Assembly (NCBI GenBank): GCA_026545765.1
Contig: JAIFAC010000047.1
Span: forward strand, 169,666 to 233,665
Length of the DNA: 64,000 nt
Source of the DNA: Plantago major
Taxonomy: Eukaryota > Streptophyta > Magnoliopsida > Lamiales > Plantaginaceae
Direction: 5' to 3'
Shown: one piece after another, positions 1 through 14,639 of the stretch
Layout of the letters: each line of letters starts with the position of its first letter
Numbering within the stretch: the first letter of the stretch is position 1
Position numbers and translations under genes: made by a program
Notes under the pieces: model-generated
Told to the model about the DNA's origin: nothing
What the model saw: the letters and a program-made list of their open reading frames with translations, nothing else
Database searches by the model: none

Positions 1-600
1 TCTCGGAAATACGCTTTTAAATCGAGGTTCGATCAACCAAAATAGTTCAATATGTGCACAGAATAGGTTTCATACCACGAACCATATCATGTGAATAAAA
101 TTAGACACAAACTAACTCTATCGAGTGTTTCACAAAAATCGTACTACCCCTTCGAAGTTTTATCAAGACAAGAGGTCTCGTAAATACGCATTTAAATCGA
201 GGTTCGATCAACCAAAATGGTTCAATATGTGCATAGAATAGGTTTCATACCAAAAACCATATCATGTGAATAAAATTTGACACAAACTAAATCACGAAAG
301 TGTTTCACAAAAAATCGTGTACTACCCCTTTGAGTTTTATTGAAGACAAGAGGTCTCGGAAATACATTTTTAAATTTAAGTTCGATCAACCAAAATAGTT
401 CAATATGTGCGTAGAATAGGTTTCATACCACAAACCATATCATGTGAATAAAATTTGGCACAAACTAACTCTATTGAGTGTTTCACAAAAAATCGTGTAC
501 TACCCCCTTTGAGATTTATTGAAGACAAGAGGTCTCGGAAATACGCTTTTAAATCGAGGTTCAATGAACCAAAATAGTTCAATATGTGCATAGAATAGGT
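1..600 (+). repeat. Mixed divergent monomers at the left edge
   Basis: Neighbouring units here differ in several diagnostic places. The first carries GTGCACAG, CCACGAACC and AATTAGACAC. Another carries a TTTAAATTTAAG tract at about 368-381, then TTTGGCACAAAC and CTATTGAG at about 452-480, and GAGATTTATTG at about 511. The same diagnostic states reappear in islands far to the right (43.1 and 58.3-58.8 kb). I therefore read this stretch as older or less homogenised satellite. The window edge cuts it, so its real extent is unknown. Confidence 0.7.
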
Positions 601-690
601 TTCATACCACAAACCGTATCATGTGAATAAAATTTGACACAAACTAACTCTATCGCGTGTTTCACAAAAAATCGTGTACTACCCCCCTTC
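510..690 (+). repeat. Rare monomer variant R, copy 1
   Basis: Defined jointly by TTCAATGAACC (560-570), GTGCATAG, CCGTATC and TATCGCGTG. These four states occur together in only three units that I found in the window: here, at 28.1 kb and at 58.3 kb. It follows a GAGATTTATTG linker, as does the copy at 58.3 kb. Confidence 0.75.
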
Positions 691-3600
691 GAAGTTTTAT
701 CAATACAAGAGTTTTCGGAAATACGTTTTTAAATCGAGGTTCGATCAACCAAAATGGTTCAATATGTGCGTAGAATAGGTTTCATACCAAAAACCATATC
801 ATGTGAATAAAATTTGACACAAATTAACTCTATCGAGTGTTTCACAAAAACTCGTACTACCCCTTCGAGTTTTATCAAGAAAAGAGGTCTCGAAATACGC
901 TTTTAAATCGAGGTTCGATCAACCAAAATAGTTCAATATGTACATGAATAGGTTTCATACCACAAACCGTATCATGTGAATAAAATTTGACACAAACTAA
1001 CTCTATCGAGTGTTTCACAAAAATCGGTACTACCCTTCGAAGTTTTATCAATACAAGAGGTCTCGAAATACATTTTAAATCGAGGTTCGATCAACCAAAA
1101 TGGTTCAATATGTGCGAGAATAGGTTTCATACCAAAACCATATCATGTGAATAAAATTTGACAGAAATTAACTATATCGAGTGTTTCACAAAAATAGTGT
1201 ACTACCCCTTCGAAGTTTTATCAAGAAAAGAGGTCTCGAAATACGCTTTTAAATCGAGGTTCGATCAACCAAAATAGTTCAATATGTACACGTAATAGGT
1301 TTCATACCACAAACCGTATCATGTAAATAAAATTTGACACAAACTAACTCTATCGAAAGTGTTTCACAAAAATCGTGTACTACCCCTTCGAAGTTTTATT
1401 CAATACAAGAGGTCTCGGAAATACGCTTTTAAATCGAGGTTCACCAACCAAAATGGTTCAATATGTGTAGAATAGGTTTCATACCAAAACCATATCATGT
1501 GAATAAAATTTGACACAAATTAACTCTATCAAGTGTTTCACAAAAATCGGTACTACCCCTTTCGAAGTTTTATTGAAGACAAGAGGTCTCGAAATACATT
1601 TTAAATTTAAGTTCGATCAACCAAAATGTTCAATATGTGCGAGAATAGGTTTCATACCACAAACCATATCATGTGAATAAAATTTGACACAAACTAACTC
1701 TTTGTCGAGTGTTTCACAAAAATCGTGTACTACCCCCTCTTCGAAGTTTTATTGAAGAAAGAGGTCTCGAAATACGCTTTTAAATCGAGGTTTGATCAAC
1801 CAAAATAGTTCAATATGTGCATGAATAGGTTTCATACCACAAACCATATCATGTGAATAAAATTTGACACAAACTAACTCTATCGAGTGTTTCACAAAAA
1901 TCGGTACTACCCCTTCGAAGTTTTATTCAAGACAAGAGGTCTCGAAATACGATTTAAATCGAGGTTCGATCAACCAAAATTGTTCAATATATGCGAGAAT
2001 AGGTTTCATACCAAAACCATATCATGTGAATAAAATTTGACACAAATTAACTCTATCGAAAGTGTTTCACAAAAAATCGTGACTACCCCTTCGAAGTTTT
2101 ATCAATACAAGAGGTCTCGAAATACGCTTTTAAATCGAGGTTCGATCAACCAAAATGGTTCAATATAAAGCGAGAATAGGTTTCATACCAAAAACCATAT
2201 CATGTGAATAAAATTTGACCCAAATTAACTCTATCGAAAGTGTTTCACAAAAATCGGTACTACCCTTTCGAGTTTTATCAAGAAAAGAGGTCTCGAAATA
2301 CGCTTTTAAATCGAGGTTCGATCAACCAAAATAGTTCAATATGTACATGTAATAGGTTTCATACCACAAACCGTATCATGTGAATAAAATTTGACACAAA
2401 CTAACTCTATCGAGTGTTTCACAAAAATCGTGGTACTACCCCTTCGAAGTTTTATCAATACAAGAGGTCTCGAAATACGCTTTTAAATCGAGGTTCGATC
2501 AACCAAAATGGTTCAATATAAAGCGAGAATAGGTTTCATACCAAAACCATATCATGTGAATAAAATTTGACACAAATTAACTATATCGAAAGTGTTTCAA
2601 AAAAATCGGTACTACCCCTTTGAGTTTTATTGAAGAAAAGAGGTCTCGAAATACGCTTTTAAATCGAGGTTCGATCAACCAAAATAGTTCAATATGTACA
2701 TGAATAGGTTTCATACCACAAACCGTATCATGTGAATAAATTTGACACAAACTAACTCTATCGAGTGTTTCACAAAAAATCGGTACTACCCCTTCGAAGT
2801 TTTATTGAAGACAAGAGGTCTCGAAATACGCTTAAATCGAGGTTCGATCAACCAAAATTGTTCAATATATGCGAGAATAGGTTTCATACCAAAACCATAT
2901 CATGTGAATAAAATTTGACACAAATTAACTCTATCGAAAGTGTTTCACAAAAATCGTGTACTACCCCTTCGAAGTTTTATTCAATACAAGAGGTCTCGAA
3001 ATACGCTTTTAAATCGAGGTTCGATCAACCAAAATGGTTCAATATGTTCGGAGAATAGGTTTCATACCAAAAACCATATCATGTGAATAAAAATTGACAC
3101 AAACTAACTCTATCGAGTGTTTCACAAAAAATCGGTACTACCCTTCGAGTTTTATTGAAGAAAAGAGGTCTCGAAATACGCTTTTAAATCGAGGTTCGAT
3201 CAACCAAAATAGTTCAATATGTACATGAATAGGTTTCATACCACAAACCGTATCATGTGAATAAAATTTGACACAAACTAACTCTATCGAAAGTGTTTCA
3301 CAAAAATCGGTACTACCCCTTCGAAGTTTTATCAATACAAGAGGTCTCGGAAATACGTTTTTAAATCGAGGTTCGATCAACCAAAATGGTTCAATATGTG
3401 CGTAGAATAGGTTTCATACCAAAAACCATATCATGTGAATAAAATTTGACACAAATTAACTCTATCGAGTGTTTCATAAAAAATCGTGTACTACCCCCTT
3501 TGAGTTTTATTGAAGAAAAGAGGTCTCGGAAATACGCTTTTAAATCGAGGTTCGATCAACCAAAATAGTTCAATATGTACACAGAATAGGTTTCATACCA

Positions 3601-6600
3601 CAAACCGTATCATGTGAATAAAATTTGACACAAACTAACTCTATCGAGTGTTTCACAAAAAATCGTGTACTACCCCCCTTTGAGTTTTATCAATACAAGA
3701 GGTCTCGAAATACGCTTTTAAATCGAGGTTCGATCAACCAAAATGGTTCAATATGTGTAGAATAGGTTTCATACCAAAAACCATATCATGTGAATAAAAT
3801 TTGACACAAATTAACTATATCGAGTGTTTCACAAAAAATCGTGTACTACCCCCTTTGAGTTTTATTGAAGAAAAGAGGTCTCGGAAATACGCTTTTAAAT
3901 CGAGGTTCGATCAACCAAAATTGTTCAATATGTACACAGAATAGGTTTCATACCACAAACCGTATCATGTGAATAAAATTTGACACAAACTAACTCTATC
4001 GAGTGTTTCAAAAAATCGGTACTACCCCTTCGAAGTTTTATCAATACAAGAGGTCTCGAAATACGCTTTTAAATCGAGGTTCATCAACCAAAATGGTTCA
4101 ATATGTGTAGAATAGGTTTCATACTAAAAACCATATCATGTGAATAAAATTTGACACAAATTAACTATATCGAGTGTTTCACAAAAAATCGTGTACTACC
4201 CCCCTTTGAGTTTTATTGAAGAAAAGAGGTCTCGAAATACATTTTAAATCGAGTTCGATCAACCAAAATAGTTCAATATGTGCAGAATAGGTTTCATACC
4301 ACAAACCATATCATGTGAATAAAATTTGACAAACTAACTTTATCGAAAGTGTTTCACAAAAATCGTGTACTACCCTCTTCGAGTTTTATCAAGACAAGAG
4401 GTCTCGAAATACGCTTTTAAATCGAGGTTCGATCAACCAAAATAGTTCAATATGTGCATGAATAGGTTTCATACCACAAACCATATCATGTGAATAAAAT
4501 TTGACACAAACTAACTCTATCGAGTGTTTCACAAAAATCGTACTACCCCTTCGAAGTTTTATCAAGACAAGAGGTCTCGAAATACGCTTTTAAATCGAGG
4601 TTCGATCAACCAAAATAGTTCAATATATGCGAGAATAGGTTTCATACCACAAACCATATCATGTGAATAAAATTTGACACAAACTAACTCTATCGAGTGT
4701 TTCACAAAAATCGTACTACCCTTCGAAGTTTTATCAATACAAGAGGTCTCGAAATACGCTTTTAAATCGAGGTTCGATCAACCAAAATGGTTCAATATGC
4801 GTAGAATAGGTTTCATACCAAAAACCATATCATGTGAATAAAATTTGACACAAATTAACTATATCGAGTGTTTCAAAAAATCGTGGTACTACCCCTTCGA
4901 GTTTTATCAAGAAAAGAGGTCTCGAAATACGCTTTTAAATCGAGGTTCAATCAAACAAAATAGTTCAATATTTACACATAATAGGTTTCATACCACAAAC
5001 CGTAACATGTGAATAAAAATTGACACAAACAAACACTATCGAGTGTTTTACAAAAAATCGTGTACTACCCCTTTCGAAGTTTTATCAATACAAGAGGTCT
5101 CGAAATACGCTTTTAAATCGAGGTTCGATCAACCAAAATGGTTCAATATGTGTAGAATAGGTTTCATACCAAAACCATATCATGTGAATAAAATTTGACA
5201 CAAATTAACTCTATCGAAAGTGTTTCAAAAAATCGTGTACTACCCCTTTCGAAGTTTTATCAAGAAAAGAGGTCTCGAAATACGCTTTTAAATCGAGGTT
5301 CAATCAACCAAAATAGTTCAATATGTACACAGAATAGGTTTCATACCACAAACCGTATCATGTGAATAAAATTTGACACAAACTAACTCTATCGAGTGTT
5401 TTACAAAAAATCGTGTACTACCCCCTTTGAGTTTTATTGAATACAAGAGGTTTCGGAAATACGTTTTTAAATCGAGGTTCGATCAACCAAAATGGTTCAA
5501 TATGTGCGTATAATAGGTTTCATACCAAAAACCATATCATGTGAATAAAATTTGACACAAATTAACTCTATCGAGTGTTTCACAAAAATCGTGGTACTAC
5601 CCCTTCGAAGTTTTATCAAGACAAGAGGTCTCGAAATACATTTTAAATCGAGGTTCGATCAACCAAAATGGTTCAATATGTGCGTAGAATAGGTTTCATA
5701 CCAAAAACCATATCATGTGAATAAAATTTGACACAAATTAACTCTATCGAGTGTTTCACAAAAAATCGTGTACTACCCCCTTTGAGTTTTAATGAAGAAA
5801 AGAGGTCTCGGAAATACGATTTTAAATCGAGGTTCGATCAACCAAAATAGTTCAGTATGTGCACAGAATAGGTTTCATATCACGAACCATATCATGTGAA
5901 TAAAATTAGACACAAACTAACTCTATCGAGTGTTTCACAAAAAATCGTGTACTACCCCCTTTGAGTTTTATTGAAGACAAGAGGTCTCGGAAATACGCAT
6001 TTAAATCGAGGTTCGATCAACCAAAATGGTTCAATATGTGCGTAGAATAGGTTTCATACCAAAAACCATATCATGTGAATAAAATTTGACACAAATTAAA
6101 TCTATCGAGTGTTTCACAAAAAATCGTGTACTACCCCTTTGAGTTTTATTGAAGAAAAGAGGTCTCGAAATACGCTTTTAAATCGAGGTTCGATCAACCA
6201 AAATAGTTCAATATGTACACGTAATAGGTTTCATACCAAAAACCATATCATGTGAATAAAATTTGACACAAACTAACTCTATTGAGTGTTTCACAAAAAA
6301 TCGTGTACTACCCTTCGAGTTTTATCAAGACAAGAGGTCTCGAAATACGCTTTTAAATCGAGGTTCGATCAACCAAAATAGTTCAATATGTGAGAATAGG
6401 TTTCATACCACGAACTATATCATGTGAATAAAATTTGACACAAACTAACTCTATCGAGTGTTTTACAAAAATCGTACTACCCCTTCGAGTTTTATCAATA
6501 CAAGAGGTCTCGGAAATACGTTTTTAAATCGAGGTTCGATCAACCAAAATGGTTCAATATGTGCGTAGAATAGGTTTCATACCAAAAACCATATCATGTG

Positions 6601-7899
6601 AATAAAATTTGACACAAATTAACTATATCGAGTGTTTCACAAAAAATCGTGTACTACCCCCTTGGAGTTTTATTGAAGAAAAGAGGTCTCGAAAATACGC
6701 TTTTAAATCGAGGTTCGATCAACCAAAATAGTTCAATATGTACACGTAATAGGTTTCATACCACAAACCGTATCATGTGAATAAAATTTGACACAAACTA
6801 ACTCTATCGAGTGTTTCACAAAAATCGTGTACTACCCCTTCGAAGTTTTATCAATACAAGAGGTCTCGAAATACGCTTTTAAATCGAGGTTCAATCAACC
6901 AAAATGGTTCAATATGCGAGAATAGGTTTCATACCAAAACCATATCATGTGAATAAAATTTGACAGAAATTAACTATATCGAGTGTTTCACAAAAAATCG
7001 TGTACTACCCCTTCGAAGTTTTATCAAGAAAAGAGGTCTCGAAATACGCTTTTAAATCGAGGTTCGATCAACCAAAATAGTTCAATATGTTCACAGAATA
7101 GGTTTCATACCACTAACCTTATCATGTGAATAAAATTAAACACAAACTAACTCTATCGAGTGTTTCACAAAAATCGTACTACCCCTTTCGAAGTTTTATC
7201 AATACAAGAGGTCTCGAAATACGCTTTTAAATCGAGGTTCAATCAACCAAAATGGTTCAATATGTGCGAGAATAGGTTTCATACCAAAAACCATATCATG
7301 TGAATAAAATTGACACAAACTAACTCTATCGAAAGTGTTTCACAAAAATCGGTACTACCCCTTTGAAGTTTTATTCAAGAAAAGAGGTCTCGAAATACGC
7401 TTTTAAATCGAGGTTCGATTAACCAAAATAGTTCAATATGTGCAGAATAGGTTTCATACCACAAACCGTATCATGTGAATAAAATTTGACACAAACTAAC
7501 TCTATCGAGTGTTTCAAAAAATCGTGTACTACCCCTTCGAAGTTTTATCAATACAAGAGGTCTCGAAATACGCTTTTAAATCGAGGTTCGATCAACCAAA
7601 ATGGTTCAATATGTGCGAGAATAGGTTTCATACCAAAACCATATCATGTGAATAAAATTTGACACAAATTAACTCTATCGAGTGTTTCACAAAAATCGTA
7701 CTACCCCTTCGAAGTTTTATCAAGAAAAGAGGTCTCGAAATACGCTTTTAAATCGAGGTTCAATCAACCAAAATAGTTCAATATGTACACATAATAGGTT
7801 TCATACCACAAACCGTATCATGTGAATAAAATTTGACACAAACTAACTCTATCGAGTGTTTTACAAAAATCGGTACTACCCCTTCGAAGTTTTATCAAT

Positions 7900-8640
7900 A
7901 CAAGAGGTCTCGGAAATACGTTTTTAAATTGAGGTTCAATCAACCAAAATGGTTCAATATGTGCGTAGAATAGGTTTCATACCAAAACCATATCATGTGA
8001 ATAAAATTTGACACAAATTAACTATATCGAAAGTGTTTCACAAAAAATCGGTACTACCCCTTCGAAGTTTTATCAAGAAAAGAGGTCTCGGAAATACGCT
8101 TTTAAATCGAGGTTCGATCAACCAAAATAGTTCAATATGTACATAGAATAGGTTTCATACCACAAACCGTATCATGTGAATAAAATTTGACACAAACTAA
8201 CTCTATCGAAAGTGTTTCAAAAAATCGTACTACCCCTTCGAAGTTTTATCAATACAAGAGGTCTCGAAAATACGTTTTTAAATCGAGGTTCGATCAACCA
8301 AAATGGTTCAATATGTGTGTAGAATAGGTTTCATACCAAAAACCATATCATGTGAATAAAATTTGACACAAATTAACTCTATCGATTGTTTCACAAAAAT
8401 CGTACTACCCCTTCGAAGTTTTATTGAAAACAAGAGGTCTCGGAAATACGGTTTTAAATATATGTTCGATCAACCAAAATAGTTCAATATGTGCGAAGAA
8501 TAGGTTTCATACCACAAACCGTATCATGTGAATAAAATTTGACACAAACTAACTCTATCGAGTGTTTCACAAAAAATCGTGTACTACCTCTTCGAAGTTT
8601 TATCAATACAAGAGGTCTCGAAAATACGTTTTTAAATCGA
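7900..8640 (+). repeat. Superblock copy 1 (multi-monomer HOR segment)
   Basis: An ordered set of rare states runs through four monomers. TTTTTAAATTGAGGTTCAATC begins near 7,921. A GTGTGTAG monomer with the rare ATCGATTG follows at 8,381. Next comes a GAAAACAAGAGG linker, a divergent TTTTAAATATATG tract near 8,453, and ACTACCTC near 8,583. The same order recurs at 12.15-12.87 kb, and in weaker form at 9.69-10.38 kb. Confidence 0.75.
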
Positions 8641-9669
8641 GGTTCGATCAACCAAAATGGTTCAATATAAAGCGAGAATAGGTTTCATACCAAAAACCAT
8701 ATCATGTGAATAAAATTTGACACAAATTAACTCTATCGAGTGTTTCAGAAAAAATCTAGTACTACGCCGCTTTAGTTTTATTGAAGAAAAGAGGTCTCGG
8801 AAATACGCTTTTAAATCGAGGTTCGATCAACCAAAATAGTTCAATATGTGCACAGAATAGGTTTCATACCACAAACCGTATCATGTGAATAAAATTTGAC
8901 ACAAACTAACTCTATCGAGTGTTTCACAAAAAATCGTACTACCCCTTCGAAGTTTTATTGAATACAATAGGTCTCGGAAATACGTTTTTAAATCGAGGTT
9001 CGATCAACCAAAATGGTTCAATATGTGCGTAGAATAGGTTTCATACCAAAAACCATATCATGTGAATAAAATTTGACACAAATTAACTATATCGAGTGTT
9101 TCACAAAAAATCGTGTACTACCCCTTCGAGTTTTATCAAGAAAAGAGGTCTCGAAATACGCTTTTAAATCGAGGTTCGATCAACCAAAATAGTTCAATAT
9201 GTACATGAATAGGTTTCATACCACAAACCGTATCATGTGAATAAAATTTGACACAAACTAACTCTATCGAGTGTTTCACAAAAATCGGTACTACCCCTTC
9301 GAAGTTTTATTGAATACAAGAGGTCTCGAAATACGCTTTTAAATCGAGGTTCGATCAACCAAAATGGTTCAATATAAAGTAGAATAGGTTTCATACCAAA
9401 ACCATATCATGTGAATAAAATTTGACACAAACTAACTCTATCGAAAGTGTTTCACAAAAATCGGTACTACCCCTTTGAGTTTTATTGAAGAAAAGAGGTC
9501 TCGGAAATACGCTTTTAAATCGAGGTTCGATCAACCAAAATAGTTCAATATGTACACAGAATAGGTTTCATACCACAAACCGTATCATGTGAATAAAATT
9601 TGACACAAACTAACTCTATCGAGTGTTTCACAAAAAATCGTGTACTACCCCTTCGAAGTTTTATTGAAT

Positions 9670-10390
9670 ACAAGAGGTCTCGGAAATACGTTTTTAAATT
9701 GAGGTTCAATCAACCAAAATGGTTCAATATGTGCGTAGAATAGGTTTCATACCAAAAACCATATCATGTGAATAAAATTTGACACAAATTAACTATATCG
9801 AGTGTTTCACAAAAAATCGTGTACTACCCCCTTTGAGTTTTATTGAAGAAAAGAGGTCTCGGAAATACGCTTTTAAATCGAGGTTCGATCAACCAAAATA
9901 GTTCAATATGTACATAGAATAGGTTTCATACCACAAACCGTATCATGTGAAAAAATTTGACACAAACTAACTCTATCGAGTGTTTCACAAAAATCGGTAC
10001 TACCCCTTCGAGTTTTATCAATACAAGAGGTCTCGGACTTACGGTTTTAAATCGAGGTTCGATCAACCAACATGTTTCAATATGTTCGTAGAATAGGTTT
10101 CATACCAAAAACCTTATCATGTGAATAAATTTTGACACAAATTAACTCTATCGAGTGTTTCAAAAAATCGTACTACCCCTTCGAAGTTTTATTGAAGACA
10201 AGAGGTCTCGAAATACATTTTTAAATCGAGGTTCGATCAACCAAAATAGTTCAATATGTGCGAGAATAGGTTTCATACCACAAACCGTATCATGTGAATA
10301 AAATTTGACACAAACTAACTCTATCGAAAGTGTTTCACAAAAATCGTGTACTACCTCCTTCGAAGTTTTATCAATACAAGAGGTCTCGAA
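9670..10390 (+). repeat. Superblock copy 2, with an aberrant A monomer
   Basis: TTTTTAAATTGAGG starts at 9,691 and ACTACCTCC lies near 10,349, about 660 bp later, as in the other two copies. The A-type unit in the middle (about 10,020-10,150) is unusually divergent: GGACTTACGG, CAACATGTTTC, ATGTTCGTAG, ACCTTATC and AATAAATTTTG. The order of flanking marks supports common descent with copies 1 and 3, while the central unit has changed separately. Confidence 0.6.
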
Positions 10391-12129
10391 ATACGCTTTT
10401 AAATCGAGGTTCGATCAACCAAAATGGTTCAATATGTGCGAGAATAGGTTTCATACCAAAACCATATCATGTGAATAAAATTTGACACAAATTAACTCTA
10501 TCGAAAGTGTTTCACAAAAATCGTGTACTACCCCTTCGAAGTTTTATCAAGAAAAGAGGTCTCGAAATACGCTTTTAAATCGAGGTTCGATCAACCAAAA
10601 TAGTTCAATATGTACAGAATAAGTTTCATACCACAAACCATATCATGTGAATAAAATTTGACACAAACTAACTCTATCGAAAGTGTTTCACAAAAAATCG
10701 TGTACTACCCCCTTCGAAGTTTTATCAATACAAGAGGTCTCGAAATACGCTTTTAAATCGAGGTTCGATCAACCAAAATGGTTCAATATGTGCGAGAATA
10801 GGTTTCATACCAAAACCATATCATGTGAATAAAATTTGACACAAATTAACTATATCGAGTGTTTCACAAAAATCGGTACTACCCCTTCGAAGTTTTATCA
10901 AGACAAGAGGTCTCGGAAATACGCATTTAAATCAAGGTTCGATCAACCAAAATAGTTCAATATGTGCCTAGAATAGGTTTCATGCTACAAACCATATCAT
11001 GTGAATAAAATTTGACACAAACTAACTCTATCGAGTGTTTCACAAAAATTCGTGTACTACCCCTTTCGAAGTTTTATCAAGACAAGAGGTCTCGAAATAC
11101 GCTTTTAAATCGAGGTTCGATCAACCAAAATAGTTCAATATGTACGAGAATAGGTTTCATACCACAAACCATATCATGTGAATAAAATTTGACACAAACT
11201 AACTCTATCGAAAGTGTTTCACAAAAATCGTACTACCCTTCGAAGTTTTATCAAGACAAGAGGTCTCGGAAATACGCTTTTAAATCGAGGTTCAATCAAC
11301 CAAAATAGTTCAATATGTACACAGAATAGGTTTCATACCACAAACCGTATCATGTGAATAAAATTTGACACAAACTAACTCTATCGAGTGTTTCACAAAA
11401 ATCGTACTACCCCTTCGAAGTTTTATCAATACAAGAGGTCTCGAAATACGCTTTTAAATCGAGGTTCGATCAACCAAAATGGTTCAATATAAAGCGAGAA
11501 TAGGTTTCATACCAAAACCATATCATGTGAATAAAATTTGACACAAATTAACTATATCGAGTGTTTCACAAAAAATCGTGGTACTACCCCTTCGAGTTTT
11601 ATCAAGAAAAGAGGTCTCGGAAATACGCTTTTAAATCGAGGTTCGATCAACCAAAATTGTTCAATATGTACAGAATAGGTTTCATACCACAAACCGTATC
11701 ATGTGAATAAAATTTGACACAAACTATCTCTATCGAGTGTTTCACAAAAAATCGTGTACTACCCCTTCGAAGTTTTATCAATACAAGAGGTCTCGAAATA
11801 CGCTTTTAAATCGAGGTTCGATCAACCAAAATGGTTCAATATGTGCGAGAATAGGTTTCATACCAAAACCATATCATGTGAATAAAATTTGACACAAACT
11901 AACTCGAAAGTGTTTCACAAAAAATCGTGTACTACCCCTTCGAAGTTTTATCAAGAAAAGAGGTCTCGAAATACGCTTTTAAATCGAGGTTCGATCAACC
12001 AAAATAGTTCAATATGTACACGAATAGGTTTCATACCACAAACCGTATCATGTGAATAAAATTTGACACAAACTAACTCTATCGCGTGTTTCACAAAAAA
12101 TCGTGTACTACCCCTTCGAGTTTTATCAA

Positions 12130-12870
12130 TACAAGAGGTCTCGGAAATACGTTTTTAAATTGAGGTTCAATCAACCAAAATGGTTCAATATGTGCGTAGA
12201 ATAGGTTTCATACCAAAAACCATATCATGTGAATAAAATTTGACAGAAATTAACTATATCGAGTGTTTCACAAAAAATCGTGTACTACCCCCTTTGAGTT
12301 TTATTGAAGAAAAGAGGTCTCGGAAATACGCTTTTAAATCGAGGTTCGATCAACCAAAATTGTTCAATATGTACACAGAATAGGTTTCATACCACAAACC
12401 GTATCATGTGAATAAAATTTGACACAAACTAACTCTATCGAGTGTTTCACAAAAAATCGTGTACTACCCCTTCGAAGTTTTATCAATACAAGAGGTCTCG
12501 AAAATACGTTTTTAAATCGAGGTTCGATCAACCAAAATGGTTCAATATGTGTGTAGAATAGGTTTCATACCAAAAACCATATCATGTGAATAAAATTTGA
12601 CACAAATTAACTCTATCGATTGTTTCACAAAAAATCTTGTACTACCCCCTTTGAGTTTTATTGAAAACAAGAGGTCTCGGAAATACATTTTTAAATTTAA
12701 GTTCGATCAACCAAAATAGTTCAATATGTGCGTAGAATAGGTTTCATACCACAAACCGTACCATGTGAATAAAATTTGACACAAACTAACTCTATCGAGT
12801 GTTTCACAAAAAATCGTGTACTACCTCCTTTGAGTTTTATTGAATACAAGAGGTCTCGGAAATACGTTTT
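12130..12870 (+). repeat. Superblock copy 3 (multi-monomer HOR segment)
   Basis: This repeats copy 1 at an offset of about 4,231-4,237 bp. TTTTTAAATTGAGG is at 12,152 (against 7,921), ATCGATTG at 12,615 (against 8,381), and CTACCTC at 12,821 (against 8,584). Its third unit carries TTTAAATTTAAG where copy 1 has an ATATATG tract, and CCGTACC in place of CCGTATC. Several shared private states in the same order make a segmental duplication of at least four monomers the simplest reading. Confidence 0.75.
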
Positions 12871-14639
12871 TAAATCGAGGTTCGATCAACCAAAATGGTT
12901 CAATATGTGCGTAGAATAGGTTTCATACCAAAAACCATATCATGTGAATAAAATTTGACACAAATTAACTCTATCGAGTGTTTCATAAAAAATCGTGTAC
13001 TACCCCTTCGAAGTTTTATTCAAGAAAAGAGGTCTCGGAAATACGCTTTTAAATCGAGGTTCGATCAGCCAAAATAGTTGAATATGTGCACAGAATAGGT
13101 TTCATGCCACAAACCATATCATGTGAATAAAATTTGACACAAACTAACTCTATCGAGTGTTTCACAAAAATCGTGTACTACCCCTTTCGAAGTTTTATCA
13201 ATACAAGAGGTCTCGAAATACGCTTTTAAATCGAGGTTCGATCAACCAAAATGGTTCAATATGTGCGAGAATAGGTTTCATACCACAAACCATATCATGT
13301 GAATAAAATTTGACACAAATTAACTATATCGAGTGTTTCACAAAAATCGTACTACCCCTTCGAGTTTTATCAAGAAAAGAGGTCTCGAAATACGCTTTTA
13401 AATCGAGGTTCGATCAACCAAAATAGTTCAATATGTACACGTAATAGGTTTCATACCACAAACCATATCATGTGAATAAAATTTGACACAAACTAACTCT
13501 ATCGAAAGTGTTTCAAAAAATCGTACTACCCCTTCGAAGTTTTATCAAGACAAGAGGTCTCGAAATACGCTTTTAAATCGAGGTTCGATCAACCAAAATA
13601 GTTCAATATGTACATGAATAGGTTTCATACCACAAACCATATCATGTGAATAAAATTTGACACAAACTAACTCTATCGAAAGTGTTTCACAAAAAATCGT
13701 ACTACCCCCTTCGAAGTTTTATCAATACAATAGGTCTCGGAAATACGTTTTTAAATCGAGGTTCGATCAACTAAAATGGTTCAATATGTGCGTAGAAAAG
13801 GTTTCATACCAAAAACCATATCATGTGAATAAAATTTGACACAAATTAACTATATCGAGTGTTTCACAAAAAATCGTGTACTACCCCTTTGAGTTTTATC
13901 AAGACAAGAGGTCTCGGAAATACGCTTTTAAATCGAGGTTCGATCAACCAAAATTGTTCAATATGTACACAGAATAGGTTTCATACCACAAACCGTATCA
14001 TGTGAATAAAATTTGACACAAACTAACTCTATCGAGTGTTTCACAAAAAATCGTGTACTACCCCCTTCGAAGTTTTATCAATACAAGAGGTCTCGGAAAT
14101 ACGCTTTTAAATCGAGGTTCGATCAACCAAAATGGTTCAATATGTGCGTAGAATAGGTTTCATACCAAAACCATATCATGTGAATAAAATTTGACACAAA
14201 TTAACTCTATCGAAAGTGTTTCACAAAAATCGTACTACCCCTTCGAAGTTTTATTGAAGACAAGAGGTCTCGGAAATACGTTTTTAAATCGAGGTTCGAT
14301 CAACCAAAATAGTTCAATATGTGCTTAGAATAGGTTTTATACCACAAACAATATCATGTGAATAAAATTTTACACAAACTAACTCTATCGAGTGTTTCAC
14401 AAAAATCGTACTACTACCCTTTCGAGTTTTATCAAGACAAGAGGTCTCGAAATACGCTTTTAAATCGAGGTTCGATCAACCAAAATGGTTCAATATAAAG
14501 CGAGAATAGGTTTCATACCAAAAACCATATCATGTGAATAAATTTGACACAAATTAACTCTATCGAGTGTTTCACAAAAAATCGGGTACTACCCCCTCTG
14601 AGTTTTAATGAAGAAAAGAGGTCTCGGAAATACGCTTTT

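Larger units (their letters stand above)
600..14230 (+). repeat. Dimeric higher-order repeat, ~350 bp (A-B alternation)
   Basis: Two monomer types alternate. Type A has TGGTTC, CCAAAAACCATATC and CAAATTAAC, and is followed by a linker with GAAAAGAGG. Type B has TAGTTC, GTACA, CCACAAACCGTATC and CAAACTAAC, and is followed by a linker with CAATACAAGAGG. TGGTTC marks fall at about 755, 1101 and 1454, then 2156 and 2509, and 3035, 3387, 3744 and 4094, giving steps of 346-357 bp. The pattern skips phase in places, for example two A-like units in a row near 2.86-3.04 kb and about four other units between 4.1 and 4.79 kb. This is a true two-monomer higher-order repeat, not random variation, because four or more unlinked states alternate together. 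Confidence 0.85.
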
